A stretch of 64,000 nucleotides of DNA from DASQDN01 sp963825845 (GTDB lineage Bacteria > Acidobacteriota > Terriglobia > Bryobacterales > Bryobacteraceae): contig CAWGVL010000011.1 of assembly GCA_963825845.1 (NCBI GenBank), positions 59,690-123,689 on the forward strand, read 5' to 3'. Made by a program: the position numbers and the translations under genes. The notes beneath the pieces are model-generated. The model was not told the DNA's origin, ran no database searches, and saw nothing but the letters and a program-made list of their open reading frames with translations. Of this stretch, positions 1 through 8,746 are shown piece after piece (the stretch's first letter is position 1; the number at the start of each line of letters is the position of its first letter).

Positions 1-1
1 C

Positions 2-725
2 ATATGGCACTATCATTTCGGCGCGGGTCTGGTTAGAAGTCTGAGTAACTTCGGAGCAGCGGGCGATCGCCCGAGCCACCCTGAATTGCTCGACGATCTC
101 GCCGTTCGGTTCGTCGAAAACGGATGGTCCATCAAGAAGCTTCATCGCGAGATCCTGCTGTCGTCGGCATATGCGATGAGTAGTCACGCTTCGGAGCAAG
201 CCCTTGCCGCCGATCCCGAGAACCGCCTGCTCTCCCGATTCAACCGCCGCCGGGTCGATGTGGAAACATTGCGGGATTCCATGCTGTCGGTCTCCGGCGA
301 TCTGCAGCTCGAGATGGGCGGACCCGCATTGAAGTGGGAAAACGGGTTTCGAAGGCGTACGGTGTACGGCGAGGTCAGCCGCTTTCGGCCTGAGCGCTTT
401 CTGACGCTTGTTCGATTTCCCGGATCCTTCTTTTCACGCAGAGAAGCGAATTCCTACGAACACGTCGGTTCAACGATTGTTCTTTCTGAACAGCGAGTTC
501 ATCAAGGAAGAGTCGGCGAGCTTGGCGGCGCGCGTTCGTGCGGGCGCCGAGGGAGACACCGCCTCTCGCGTTCGCAAGATCTATGACTTGGTGTTCGGTC
601 GTGAGCCGGAGAGTCGTGAAATGGAAGCCGCTGTCCGCTTCCTGGAAAGCCGGCCGGCGGACATGGCTCTGCCCGAGTTTGCTCAAGTGTTGCTCAGTTC
701 GAGCGAGTTCAGTTTTGTGGATTGA
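2..725 (+). pseudogene. PSD1 family protein, DUF1553 domain, C-terminal part, frameshifted
   Basis: Only the C-terminal part lies in the window. Reading from base 2 gives a DUF1553 region (IWHYHFGAGLVRSLSNFG, then SHPELLDDLA and ENRLLSRFNRRRVDVETLRD), matching the two other PSD1 proteins in this window. The frame is good to about base 405 (RRTVYGEVSRF). The homologous reading then continues one frame over from base 408 (LFDFPDPSFHAEKRIPTNTS) to TGA at 723-725, so one extra base lies near 400-408. It is either a pseudogene or a single-base sequence error. PSD1 proteins are exported and common in Planctomycetes and Acidobacteria, and their biochemical role is unknown. The stop lies 10 bases before the start of a DUF1501 gene, the usual partner. 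Confidence 0.75.
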
Positions 726-735
726 TGGTAGCAAT

Positions 736-2121
736 ATGGGACCTTTTTCTTCGTTTTCGCGGCGCCAACTGCTAAGTGGCATTGGGGGCGGGTTTGGAAT
801 GTTTGCCCTGCGCAGCGTGTGCGGCGCGGCTGAGAATCCGTTCGCGCCGAAGGCGCCGCACTTCGCGCCAAAGGCGAAGCACGTCATTTTTCTGTTCATG
901 AATGGCGGCATGTCGCAGGTGGACACCTTCGATCCGAAGCCCATGCTCGCAAAGTACAACGGACAGCCGGCGCCCGGCGGCAATCCGAAAACGGAGCGCA
1001 AGACCGGAAGTCTGATGCAATCGCCGTTTGCATTTCGAAAGTGCGGCCAAAGCGGAATCGAGGTAAGCGAGATCTTTCCAAAGATCGGCGATCACATCGA
1101 TGACATCTGCGTGATCCGGTCCATGTACACCGATATCCCGAATCATGAGCCGTCGCTGCAGATGATGAATTGCGGTGAGAACCTGCAGAGCCGGCCGTCG
1201 ATGGGATCGTGGCTACTGTATGGTCTGGGCACGGAGAATCAGGATTTGCCTGGTTACGTCGTCATGTGTCCGGGAATGCCGGTGGTCGGCTCCCCGCTGT
1301 GGAATTCCAGTTTCCTGCCCGCGGTCTACCAGGGCGTTCATCTTCCGAACAATGTGAAGGATCCTCGGGAGATGATTCGGTACCTGCGGGACACGACGCG
1401 CAGCCCCGATTCGAAGCGTCCTCAGGTGGACTTGATTCAACAATTGAATCGGTGGCATGCCGAAGAGCGTGAAAAGGATTCACAACTCGAAGCCGCGATG
1501 TATTCCATGGAGGTCGCATTTCGAATGCAGACGGAAGCGCCTGAGGCATTCGATATCTCGCGCGAGCCCGAGGCAATCCGCAGCCGGTATGGCGATTCGG
1601 ATTTCGGCCGTGGGTGTCTTCTCGCAAAGCGGCTGGTGGAGCGCGGTGTGCGCGTAGTGCAGCTTTATTTCGGGAATGGCCAACCTTGGGACAATCATGA
1701 CGACATCATGATCCACCAGAAGCTCGCCCGTCAGGTCGACGATCCGGTTGCAGCCTTGTTGGACGATCTGAAAGCGACCGGGCTGTTCAAAGATACGCTT
1801 GTGATCTTTGGCGGTGAGTTTGGCCGCACTCCGGCGGTTGAGACCAGTTCTCGCGTCAAGGTGCAGAACGGCAGAGATCACAATCCGTTCGGATTTTCGA
1901 TGTGGCTTGCGGGTGGAGGCATCAAAGGCGGCATGGCGTACGGCGCTACCGACGAGTTTGGATTCAAAGCGGAGGAGAATCGCGTTCACGTTCACGATCT
2001 TCACGCTACGATCCTTCATCTGATGGGCCTCGACCACACGCGGTTGACGTACACATACAGTGGCCGCGATTTCCGGCTTACAGACGTGCATGGAAACATA
2101 ATCCGGCCGATCCTGGCTTAG
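736..2121 (+). CDS. DUF1501 domain protein (Tat-exported, sulfatase-like fold family)
   Basis: The 461-residue product matches DUF1501, distant relatives of alkaline phosphatase/sulfatase folds, usually encoded beside PSD1 proteins. ATG at 736 is chosen because it places a twin-arginine signal (SFSRRQLLSGIGGGFG) at the N-terminus; the open frame continues upstream but only through the previous gene. Family landmarks follow in order: NGGMSQVDTFDPKPML near residue 55, GGEFGRTP near 355, GRDHNPFGFSMWLAGGGIKG near 375, and the C-terminal HTRLTYTYSGRDFRLTDVHG. It is the partner of the broken DUF1553 gene 10 bases upstream and precedes a multiheme cytochrome. No enzymatic activity has been assigned to the family; export by the Tat pathway is inferred from the signal. 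Confidence 0.85.
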   Translation: MGPFSSFSRRQLLSGIGGGFGMFALRSVCGAAENPFAPKAPHFAPKAKHVIFLFMNGGMSQVDTFDPKPMLAKYNGQPAPGGNPKTERKTGSLMQSPFAFRKCGQSGIEVSEIFPKIGDHIDDICVIRSMYTDIPNHEPSLQMMNCGENLQSRPSMGSWLLYGLGTENQDLPGYVVMCPGMPVVGSPLWNSSFLPAVYQGVHLPNNVKDPREMIRYLRDTTRSPDSKRPQVDLIQQLNRWHAEEREKDSQLEAAMYSMEVAFRMQTEAPEAFDISREPEAIRSRYGDSDFGRGCLLAKRLVERGVRVVQLYFGNGQPWDNHDDIMIHQKLARQVDDPVAALLDDLKATGLFKDTLVIFGGEFGRTPAVETSSRVKVQNGRDHNPFGFSMWLAGGGIKGGMAYGATDEFGFKAEENRVHVHDLHATILHLMGLDHTRLTYTYSGRDFRLTDVHGNIIRPILA

Positions 2122-2190
2122 CGCTGGAACGGACAATCTGTCTGTAGAGTTGCCCTTCCGTCCGTTTGGAGTTATAACGGATTCACCTAT

Positions 2191-3297
2191 ATGTGCGCTC
2201 GATTGTTCATCTCCGTGTCGGTCATTGCCTTGGCCGGCGGAGTACTTCACGGCGCTGTTTCCGTAGATTCGCGTCGTGGTGAGCAAATTTTTGAGACGCA
2301 CTCCTGCATTCGCTGCCACAGCATCAATGGCAAGGGAGGGACGGTGGCGCCGGATCTCGGGCGCCGGATCGGACGTGAATATACGCCTGCATCTTTTGCC
2401 GCGTTGATGTGGAATCATGCGCCCGCCATGTGGTCTTCCATGGGGCAGCAAGGCCTGGAAACGAAGCCGCTGAGCCAGCAGGATGCCGCCGATCTGTTCG
2501 GGTATTTCTACTCGATACGGTTCTTCGACAAGGCTGCCGACGCCGCCCGTGGTAAGCGGCTGTTCACGTCCAATCATTGCTCTGAGTGCCACGCGATATC
2601 GGAATCGGCCGGAGGTGTTGCGAAACCTGTGGCGAACTGGCAATCTCTGGGGCATCCGATCGAACTCGCAAGCGCGATGTGGCGGCATTCCACGAACATG
2701 CGCCAGGCATTCGCCGCAAAAGGCATCGCTTGGCCGACTCTGAACGGACAGGATCTCGCCGACATCCTTCTTTATGTGCGCAATCTGCCTTCGACACGAG
2801 GGAAGCCAATAGAATTTACGGTGACTAGCGAGAGCGGAAAAGCGCTATTCGATTCCAAAGGGTGCGTAAAGTGCCACACGGGCAACCTGGACCTGGCTCC
2901 CCGATTGAAGGGTAAGAGGTTGAACGACATCGCGGCAGCGATGTGGAATCATTCACAAGCGATGGGGACGCCGCCACCCAGCCTTGACGCCGGCGAGATG
3001 GTTCAGATTGTTACGTTTCTTTGGAACGAGCAGGTTCTCGGAAGCAACGGCAGACCTCCATCCGGCAAGAAGATTTTCGTGAGCAATCACTGCGTGTCAT
3101 GCCATGGAGATGCGGCGAGCGGCGCGCCGGACCTGTCCGGGCGAAAGGGCTCGTTCTCGGCTGTGTCGATGGTTTCATCCCTCTGGCAGCATGGCCCGAA
3201 AATGCTGACCCGCATGAAAGAGAAAAACCTGGAGTGGCCGAGGTTCACGACCGCGCAGATGTCCGATCTGATCGCCTATCTTAATTCGGCGGAGTAG
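2191..3297 (+). CDS. secreted cytochrome c with four CxxCH haem sites
   Basis: This 368-residue protein has an N-terminal signal peptide (residues 1 to about 21) and four haem c attachment motifs: CIRCH at 39-43, CSECH at 130-134, CVKCH at 225-229 and CVSCH at 301-305. They are about 75-95 residues apart, so this is a tandem array of four mono-haem cytochrome c domains. The first three domains carry a repeated MWNH/MWRH stretch with a nearby Met (for example MWNHAPAM) and the fourth has LWQHGPKM; these could give the distal Met ligand. A periplasmic electron-transfer role is likely. It follows the DUF1501 gene by 69 bases on the same strand, and PSD1 proteins themselves begin with a CxxCH domain, so a shared redox role is possible but unproven. 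ATG 2191 is the only sensible start before the signal. Confidence 0.85.
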   Translation: MCARLFISVSVIALAGGVLHGAVSVDSRRGEQIFETHSCIRCHSINGKGGTVAPDLGRRIGREYTPASFAALMWNHAPAMWSSMGQQGLETKPLSQQDAADLFGYFYSIRFFDKAADAARGKRLFTSNHCSECHAISESAGGVAKPVANWQSLGHPIELASAMWRHSTNMRQAFAAKGIAWPTLNGQDLADILLYVRNLPSTRGKPIEFTVTSESGKALFDSKGCVKCHTGNLDLAPRLKGKRLNDIAAAMWNHSQAMGTPPPSLDAGEMVQIVTFLWNEQVLGSNGRPPSGKKIFVSNHCVSCHGDAASGAPDLSGRKGSFSAVSMVSSLWQHGPKMLTRMKEKNLEWPRFTTAQMSDLIAYLNSAE

Positions 3298-3310
3298 CTG
3301 AAGCTTGGCG

Positions 3311-3890
3311 ATGAGTGAATCCGCCTCCCCGACATTTGCCAATTCAGATCTGGTTCGTTCGCGGGAAGATCTCTACACGCCTGTCTTACACGCCTAAGCG
3401 CGGGCAGTGAGGACGCTCTCGCCGAGATCTACGATCACACTAGTCGTCTCGTGTATGGCCTTTATTCGCAAATCTGGCGCAGCGCATCGAGTTTCCGGGC
3501 AGAACGCGGTACCGTGATTGGCTGGCTGATCATGGTGACCCGCAGCCGCGATTGGCCGGTTGCGCGCGCGGCGGCACAGGTCGTCCGAAGCAGAAGTCGA
3601 CAGCCTGCAGGACAAGCCCGCTGAGACTCCCACTCCCGAGGAGTCGACGAACGCAGGGGAGCAACAGCCGCGCGTCCGCGCCGCTTTAGCTGCTTTGCCA
3701 GCTACCCAGAAGCACTTGATCGAAATTGCCTGTACGGCGGCTATAGCCACTCCGAATCGGCCGAGGAAATAGGCTTGCCGCTCGGAACGGTGAAGACTCG
3801 CTTGCGGATGGCGCTCGCAAAGCCGCGCCAGATGCTTGATCCCGTCGGAGAACAGGCGCAATGCCCCCGCAGATACCGCATGTCGAACTG
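3311..3890 (+). pseudogene. ECF sigma factor (SigK/RpoE-like) remnant
   Basis: Pieces of an ECF sigma factor appear in three frames. ATG 3311 opens MSESASPTFANSDLV and stops early. A second frame from about 3406 reads SEDALAEIYDHTSRLVYGL, then YSQIWRSASSFRAERGTV and GWLIMVTRSR. A third gives EVDSLQDKPAETPTPEE and RVRAALAALPATQKHLIEIA. The region 4 helix-turn-helix follows in another frame (YSHSESAEEIGLPLGTVKTR). Between VYGL and YSQIW about 20 codons expected in region 2 are absent, so at least one multi-codon deletion accompanies the single-base shifts. It ends overlapping the start of a ChrR-like anti-sigma remnant, the usual order. The gene cannot make a working sigma factor as read. Confidence 0.75.
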
Positions 3891-4352
3891 ACCGACACGT
3901 TAGGTGAGGAACTCGCGCTGTTTGCTTTCGGCCTGCTCGAGGCGACCGGGCAGTGCACTTGGCTCGGCATCTGGAAACCGGCGGCGCGGTCTCCAACGAG
4001 CAGTTCCACGCGATCAGGAGTCGGGCGCGGCAGCGACCGGGGGATGGATGAGGAAAATCCGACAGAGCACGGCTGGAACGGTATCAGCTACCTGCGTCTC
4101 TAGCACGACCCCGGAACCGGCTTCGCGACCTCGCTGGTACGCATTGATCCAGGCGCGCAATACCCCGCTCATCGACACAAAGGCGCCGGGCAAAGTTGGA
4201 TAGTACAAGTGAGTTGCCGCATCGCTTCAGTGACTCCGTATGCCCGTGACTTTGCCTGCGCGGCGGCAGGCACTGAACACGGCGTGCTCGAATCGGACGA
4301 TGGATGTGTGCTCCTGATCGTGTCGTCGGCTAAAGATGAAGCGCTCGCATGA
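3861..4352 (+). pseudogene. ChrR-like cupin anti-sigma factor remnant
   Basis: ATG 3861 overlaps the end of the sigma remnant and reads ELTDTLGEELALFAFGLLEA. The frame is then lost near 3940, with neighbouring frames giving HLETGGAVSNEQFHAI. The C-terminal cupin half is legible from 4104 to TGA at 4350-4352: DPGTGFATSLVRIDPGAQYP, then HRHKGAGQSW and TEHGVLESDDGCVLLIV. The HRH pair and later H are the expected metal-binding cupin residues of ChrR-type anti-sigma factors. TAG at 4101-4103 sits exactly where the frame joins ISYLRL to HDPGTG, a nonsense change on top of the upstream shift. The whole sigma/anti-sigma pair therefore appears dead, though recently enough that homology is easy to read. 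Confidence 0.7.
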
Positions 4353-4386
4353 CCGAGGCCGGAAGTCAGTGATACGATCCGGTTGA

Positions 4387-5385
4387 ATGACACGCCGTCA
4401 GCTTGCCGCGCTAACTGCAGCGCTCATGCTCGTAGCGATCGCCTTCATAGTTTGGCGAACATCCGCCCCGCGCCCCGAAGACCAAAGGGCCGGAAAATTT
4501 CCCGAACAACTCGTATATGTGCGGTCGAAAGATGACATCGTGAATGCCGGCGCGATGTTTGCCCCGCCGAAGAATGTAGCCAAGCCCATCGCTGTCCTCT
4601 GGATTCACGGATGGGGCGTGAATTTCTACTATCCGACGTACGTCGGCATCGGCCGAGCCCTCGCGGAGCGCGGCTACACATGCATCATTGGAAACACGCG
4701 CATGCATGACCTTGGCAATGTTGCCGGATGGCGCGGGGAGAAACGGATCCGCGGTGGCGGTTATTGGGGTGTAGCCAGTGAGGAGTCTCGCGACCTCGCC
4801 GCTTGGATCGACTTCGCTGAAGGTAGCGGCTTTAAGAAGATTGTACTGGTCGGACACAGCGCCGGCTGGTCAGCGGTTCGCAGGTATCAGGCTGAAGTTC
4901 AAGATCCGCGTTTAGTTGGTGTCGTCCTTGCTTCTGGAGCGGTCCGCGCAGACACAAGGCCTGCCGATTCGGACCAGCTTGCACAGGCGACTCGCATGAT
5001 GGCTGATGGGAAAGGCGACGACCTGGTCCGTGACCCCAAACGGTCCTTTCCATCCTTCATCAGCGCGGCGACGTTTATGGATATCGTCAACACGCCTGCA
5101 GAGTACAAGGATTTCTTCGGAGTCCAGACGCCGAATCCCGGCGTCACTCGCATTCAGTGTCCGCTCCTCGCCTTCTTCGGCACGAGAGGAGATGTTGGCG
5201 ATCAGGAGGAACTGGCACTGCTCAAATCGTCTATCGAACGGCAATCGAGCGGCCCCAGCCGCGTGCATACCGTGATGATCCAGAACGCCGATCATATGTA
5301 CACAGGCCAAGAGTCGCAGGTGGCGAACACCATCGCTGCGTGGGCCGACAGCCTCCAGCCAAGCACCGGGACGCCGCCAACCTGA
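4387..5385 (+). CDS. alpha/beta hydrolase, membrane-anchored or secreted
   Basis: A 332-residue alpha/beta hydrolase. An N-terminal hydrophobic segment (residues about 5-25, ALTAALMLVAIAFIVW) preceded by Arg suggests export or a membrane anchor. The oxyanion-hole region is LWIHGWGVNFYYPTY near residue 73. The nucleophile elbow is VLVGHSAGWSAVRRY near 155 (G-H-S-A-G), a C-terminal Asp candidate lies in FFGTRGDVGDQEEL, and His near the end (QNADHMYTG) completes a plausible triad. The substrate is unknown. It stands alone on the plus strand, convergent with the transporter gene whose stop lies 6 bases away. The length and the intact frame argue that it is functional. Confidence 0.75.
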   Translation: MTRRQLAALTAALMLVAIAFIVWRTSAPRPEDQRAGKFPEQLVYVRSKDDIVNAGAMFAPPKNVAKPIAVLWIHGWGVNFYYPTYVGIGRALAERGYTCIIGNTRMHDLGNVAGWRGEKRIRGGGYWGVASEESRDLAAWIDFAEGSGFKKIVLVGHSAGWSAVRRYQAEVQDPRLVGVVLASGAVRADTRPADSDQLAQATRMMADGKGDDLVRDPKRSFPSFISAATFMDIVNTPAEYKDFFGVQTPNPGVTRIQCPLLAFFGTRGDVGDQEELALLKSSIERQSSGPSRVHTVMIQNADHMYTGQESQVANTIAAWADSLQPSTGTPPT

Positions 5386-5391
5386 GCGTCC

Positions 5392-8300
5392 CTACCACAT
5401 CAACCGGAGGCCTAAACGCAGTTGGCGCTGGTCAGGTACCGCAGAGGTCACAACCAGGAAGTTCGCCGCGCTAATGTTCGCGTTCGGATTATTGAAATGC
5501 GGCGTATTTGTAGCATTCGCCGCTTCGGCTCGGAACTCAAAGCTCATCAGTTCCCGGATGGGGAACCGGCGGAACACACCCAGATCGAGGTTCACCGCGC
5601 CCGGGCCGCGCAGGATATTGCGTCCAGAGCTTCCGAACCGCACGCCAACCGGAGCCGCGAACGCCGTGGGATCGAAAAACGGCTGTCCAGACCCAACCCC
5701 CCCGAGTTTCTCGACTACTGGCTTAACCTGATCGGCGGTCTGAGTATTCCCCGGAGCGTTGAGCGCCCCGGCCGCAGCCGTTACGGTGAACGGACGTCCT
5801 GAGTATGCGGCGAACACACCGTTGATCTGCCAGTCGCCAAAAATCCAGCGCGATGCTCCCGAGTTCGCAAACTTCTTACCCCGCCCGGCCGGAACCTCGT
5901 ACACGAAGCCCGTCTGAAAATTGTGCGGGACGTCATAGCCTGCAAGAGCCCGATTGCGGTAAAAGACTGGCGCCCAGTTCCACGTAATTGTTCCCGTCCA
6001 GCCATCCTCATCAGTGAAATTGATAGCTTTCGAGTACGTGTACGCTCCCTTCAGGACCAATCCATTCCCCGCGCGGTGATTGAAGGACGCTTGCAGCGCG
6101 TGATAGTTCGCGCTGAGAAAGCCATTCCACGCCCACGTGTCGATGCTGCGTCCAAACTTCGCAAACAGCGGCCGACCGGCAGTACCGCCTCCAGGCGGAG
6201 CCGCATTAATCTCCAGGTCCGCGAAGCTCCGCACAGTTTGCGTACCGACATAGCCGATGGAAGTGGTGAACTCTTTTGGCCACTGCCGCTCAATGAACAG
6301 ATTCCAGGACTGCACATAGCCGCGGTTCAAAGTATCCCCCGAGATATAGCGCATCGCTGCCGTCGGCGGCAGCGGGAGCCGCCCGGAACTGATGTCGGGC
6401 GCAGGAATATCGGGGATGCCCTGCTCGATCGTTCTGACAGGCTGAAACGAATTTGCCGACGTGAATGTCGAAGCGGACACCAAAGGGAAGAAGCCCCGCA
6501 ATGGACGAGCCAGCGGCATGGGGTTGTAGGTAATGCCGTAACCGCTGCGAATTACCGTCGAGTCAGTCAGACGGTAAGCGAAGCCGAAGCGAGGCGCAAA
6601 GAGCTTCTTACTCGTTGAAATGCCCAGGCCCTTGGGCACATCGCCTATACCGCCGACGGAAACCAGGTTCGTCGCCGGATCGTATCCTTCAATCCCGCCG
6701 CGGCCTGCACGCGTTTGGAGCGGGAACAATTCATACCGGAGGCCCATCGAGATCGTCAGCTTTCGGCTGACCTGCCACCGGTCGCGTACATACCATCCGA
6801 GTTGCCAGTTGTACGCCGTCATCACTTCGAACTGAGCCGACCGCCGGATTGTCTGCGGCAATCCGAGCAAATACGCAGCGTATGAGTTGAACTGAGTCAG
6901 TGTTGCGCCCGGCGTTGACGTAATCCCTTGCGAGAACTCGAATCGACCCATGGGACCGCCATTTCCGCCGCCGTCCGGATTGTAATGGTTCAGAACATGG
7001 CGAATGCCTTCGAAACCGAATCGGATATCGTGCCGGGTGCGATTCACGGAAAAGTTCTGTTGCGTGGTCCACGAAGTGTCATGCGTGATGAACGGCCGCG
7101 TATCCGTATCGTTCAGGAAATTCGTATACCCGTTAATAATGAGCAGAGGAGAACCGCTATCGCGAATGTCCGTTGTGTCGCCGTTGACGCCAGGTATTCC
7201 CAGTTCGCGACCTTGAAACTCGCCGTAACCAAACCCTGTGATTCCCTGCCCCTGACGTGTCCAGCCGAAAACTCCATCCCAAAGAAAAGTGGGAGAGAAC
7301 ACGTACGTGCTCCCGATCGTCGCGACCTGCGTGCGCAAAGAACCGTCGCCAATGCTGCTGCCGGACGGACACAATGCTCCGCCTCCGCCTGCGCCGAATG
7401 CCGCATCGCAACCGACATTCGCGTTCATAATTGAATATTTCCCCCACAGGGTATGTTTGGTGGTGCGATTCCAGTTGATCTTCGTATCGAAGTTATCCTT
7501 GTCCAAACGCTGTGAGCCATTTCCCTCGTAGTTCGATCCGACTCCAGGCCGGTTTGGCAGCGGAATCAAATCCTGAACTTCGCGAGAAATCGCGCTTTGC
7601 CGGTCGAGAGGAACAACGTTGCCGGGAAACGGCCTGCGGCCGGAGCCATCGGCGGCCGTGCTCGATAATGGGTCATAGATGACCGTGTTGTAGGCCGAAA
7701 AATCGCCGCGCCGTTGATCGGCAGTTGGAACGGTAAACAGGTTGGTGGCTCCCTGCCGTTCGCGAACTCCTTCCCAACCAGCGAAGAAGAAGAGCTTATT
7801 TCGCACGATCGGCCCGCCTGCGGTAGCGCCATAAACGTTGTTAAGGTTCTTCGGCTTCGCAAGTGAGTTGAAGAAATTCTTCGCCTGCAGCGCTCCGTTG
7901 TCGTGAAGTTCCCAAGCCGAGCCATGGAAGCTGTTCGTCCCCGATTTCGTGATCACCGTGATGGCAGCCCCGCCAGCGAAGCCCTGCTCCGCATCGAAGT
8001 TGTTGGTCACCACATTCACCGTATCAATCGTCTCCGCCGGCGGGACGTAAGCCGTGTGATGCGGGAGCCAGAGGAAAACACTCAGCGCTCCATCGATGCG
8101 TGTCGCATTATTATTACGATTCACTCCGTTTACATTCGTGGACAGCGCGCGCGCCGGAGCCGCCTGGATGGAATTCTGGTATTGTCCTGGGGTCGCGCCG
8201 GGAACCAGATTGATCAGGCTCTGGTAATTGCGATACCTGGGAAGAGGCATATTGATTACCTCTTTCGTACTCAGTTCTGAATGCACGTCGGCGGTATCCG

Positions 8301-8691
8301 TTTGCAGTGCGATTTGACCGGCGTCGACCGTCACGCTTTCCGTCACCTGTCCGAGTTCGAGCGCCATTTCTTCACGGCGGAGCGTGTTCGCTGTGATGGA
8401 GACGCCGCGACGCGTCAACGTACGGAACCCTGGCGCCTGAACTGACAAATCATACGTACCGGGGGCGAGATTAGAGAGCGTGTAGCCGCCGACAGAGTTC
8501 GTTTGTGCCGAACTCTCCTGACCGGTTTCTACATTCGTGACCTTGATTGTGGCGCCCGGGACCACCGCTCCGGCGCTGTCGGTAACTACTCCTGTAATCG
8601 AGCCGTAAAGTACCTGAGCCGTAGCGGGAATAGTGAGCAATAGCAGCGCTGCAGAAATTGCGCATAGTTGACGACACAAGGGCGAGAACAT
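5392..8691 (-). CDS. Oar-like TonB-dependent outer-membrane transporter
   Basis: A 1,099-residue intact protein with a signal peptide ending around TIPATAQ (residue 26), followed by a carboxypeptidase-regulatory-like beta-sandwich (GSITGVVTDSAGAVVPGATI, residues 29-115), a plug domain (about 120-260, with GGAAITVITKSGTNSFHGSA) and a long barrel. The last residues, LRLGLRLMW, form an aromatic C-terminal beta-signal. No TonB box was identified. Such Oar-like receptors are abundant in Acidobacteria and import large substrates, probably glycan or peptide fragments. On the minus strand it follows DUF1501 (gap 55 bases) and PSD1, forming a three-gene cassette; the same order recurs at 31.6-38.8 kb. 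Confidence 0.9.
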   Translation of the reverse strand: MFSPLCRQLCAISAALLLLTIPATAQVLYGSITGVVTDSAGAVVPGATIKVTNVETGQESSAQTNSVGGYTLSNLAPGTYDLSVQAPGFRTLTRRGVSITANTLRREEMALELGQVTESVTVDAGQIALQTDTADVHSELSTKEVINMPLPRYRNYQSLINLVPGATPGQYQNSIQAAPARALSTNVNGVNRNNNATRIDGALSVFLWLPHHTAYVPPAETIDTVNVVTNNFDAEQGFAGGAAITVITKSGTNSFHGSAWELHDNGALQAKNFFNSLAKPKNLNNVYGATAGGPIVRNKLFFFAGWEGVRERQGATNLFTVPTADQRRGDFSAYNTVIYDPLSSTAADGSGRRPFPGNVVPLDRQSAISREVQDLIPLPNRPGVGSNYEGNGSQRLDKDNFDTKINWNRTTKHTLWGKYSIMNANVGCDAAFGAGGGGALCPSGSSIGDGSLRTQVATIGSTYVFSPTFLWDGVFGWTRQGQGITGFGYGEFQGRELGIPGVNGDTTDIRDSGSPLLIINGYTNFLNDTDTRPFITHDTSWTTQQNFSVNRTRHDIRFGFEGIRHVLNHYNPDGGGNGGPMGRFEFSQGITSTPGATLTQFNSYAAYLLGLPQTIRRSAQFEVMTAYNWQLGWYVRDRWQVSRKLTISMGLRYELFPLQTRAGRGGIEGYDPATNLVSVGGIGDVPKGLGISTSKKLFAPRFGFAYRLTDSTVIRSGYGITYNPMPLARPLRGFFPLVSASTFTSANSFQPVRTIEQGIPDIPAPDISSGRLPLPPTAAMRYISGDTLNRGYVQSWNLFIERQWPKEFTTSIGYVGTQTVRSFADLEINAAPPGGGTAGRPLFAKFGRSIDTWAWNGFLSANYHALQASFNHRAGNGLVLKGAYTYSKAINFTDEDGWTGTITWNWAPVFYRNRALAGYDVPHNFQTGFVYEVPAGRGKKFANSGASRWIFGDWQINGVFAAYSGRPFTVTAAAGALNAPGNTQTADQVKPVVEKLGGVGSGQPFFDPTAFAAPVGVRFGSSGRNILRGPGAVNLDLGVFRRFPIRELMSFEFRAEAANATNTPHFNNPNANISAANFLVVTSAVPDQRQLRLGLRLMW

Positions 8692-8746
8692 TCCACCTCC
8701 AGATAGAGTAGGAATATCATAGAAATCACCTCTGCAGTCGTGCGGC

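Noticed and set aside
1480..2688. 402-codon open frame on the minus strand across the DUF1501 gene
   Set aside because: It lies opposite a gene with clear family motifs and has no homology; it is a reading-frame shadow of a GC-rich gene.
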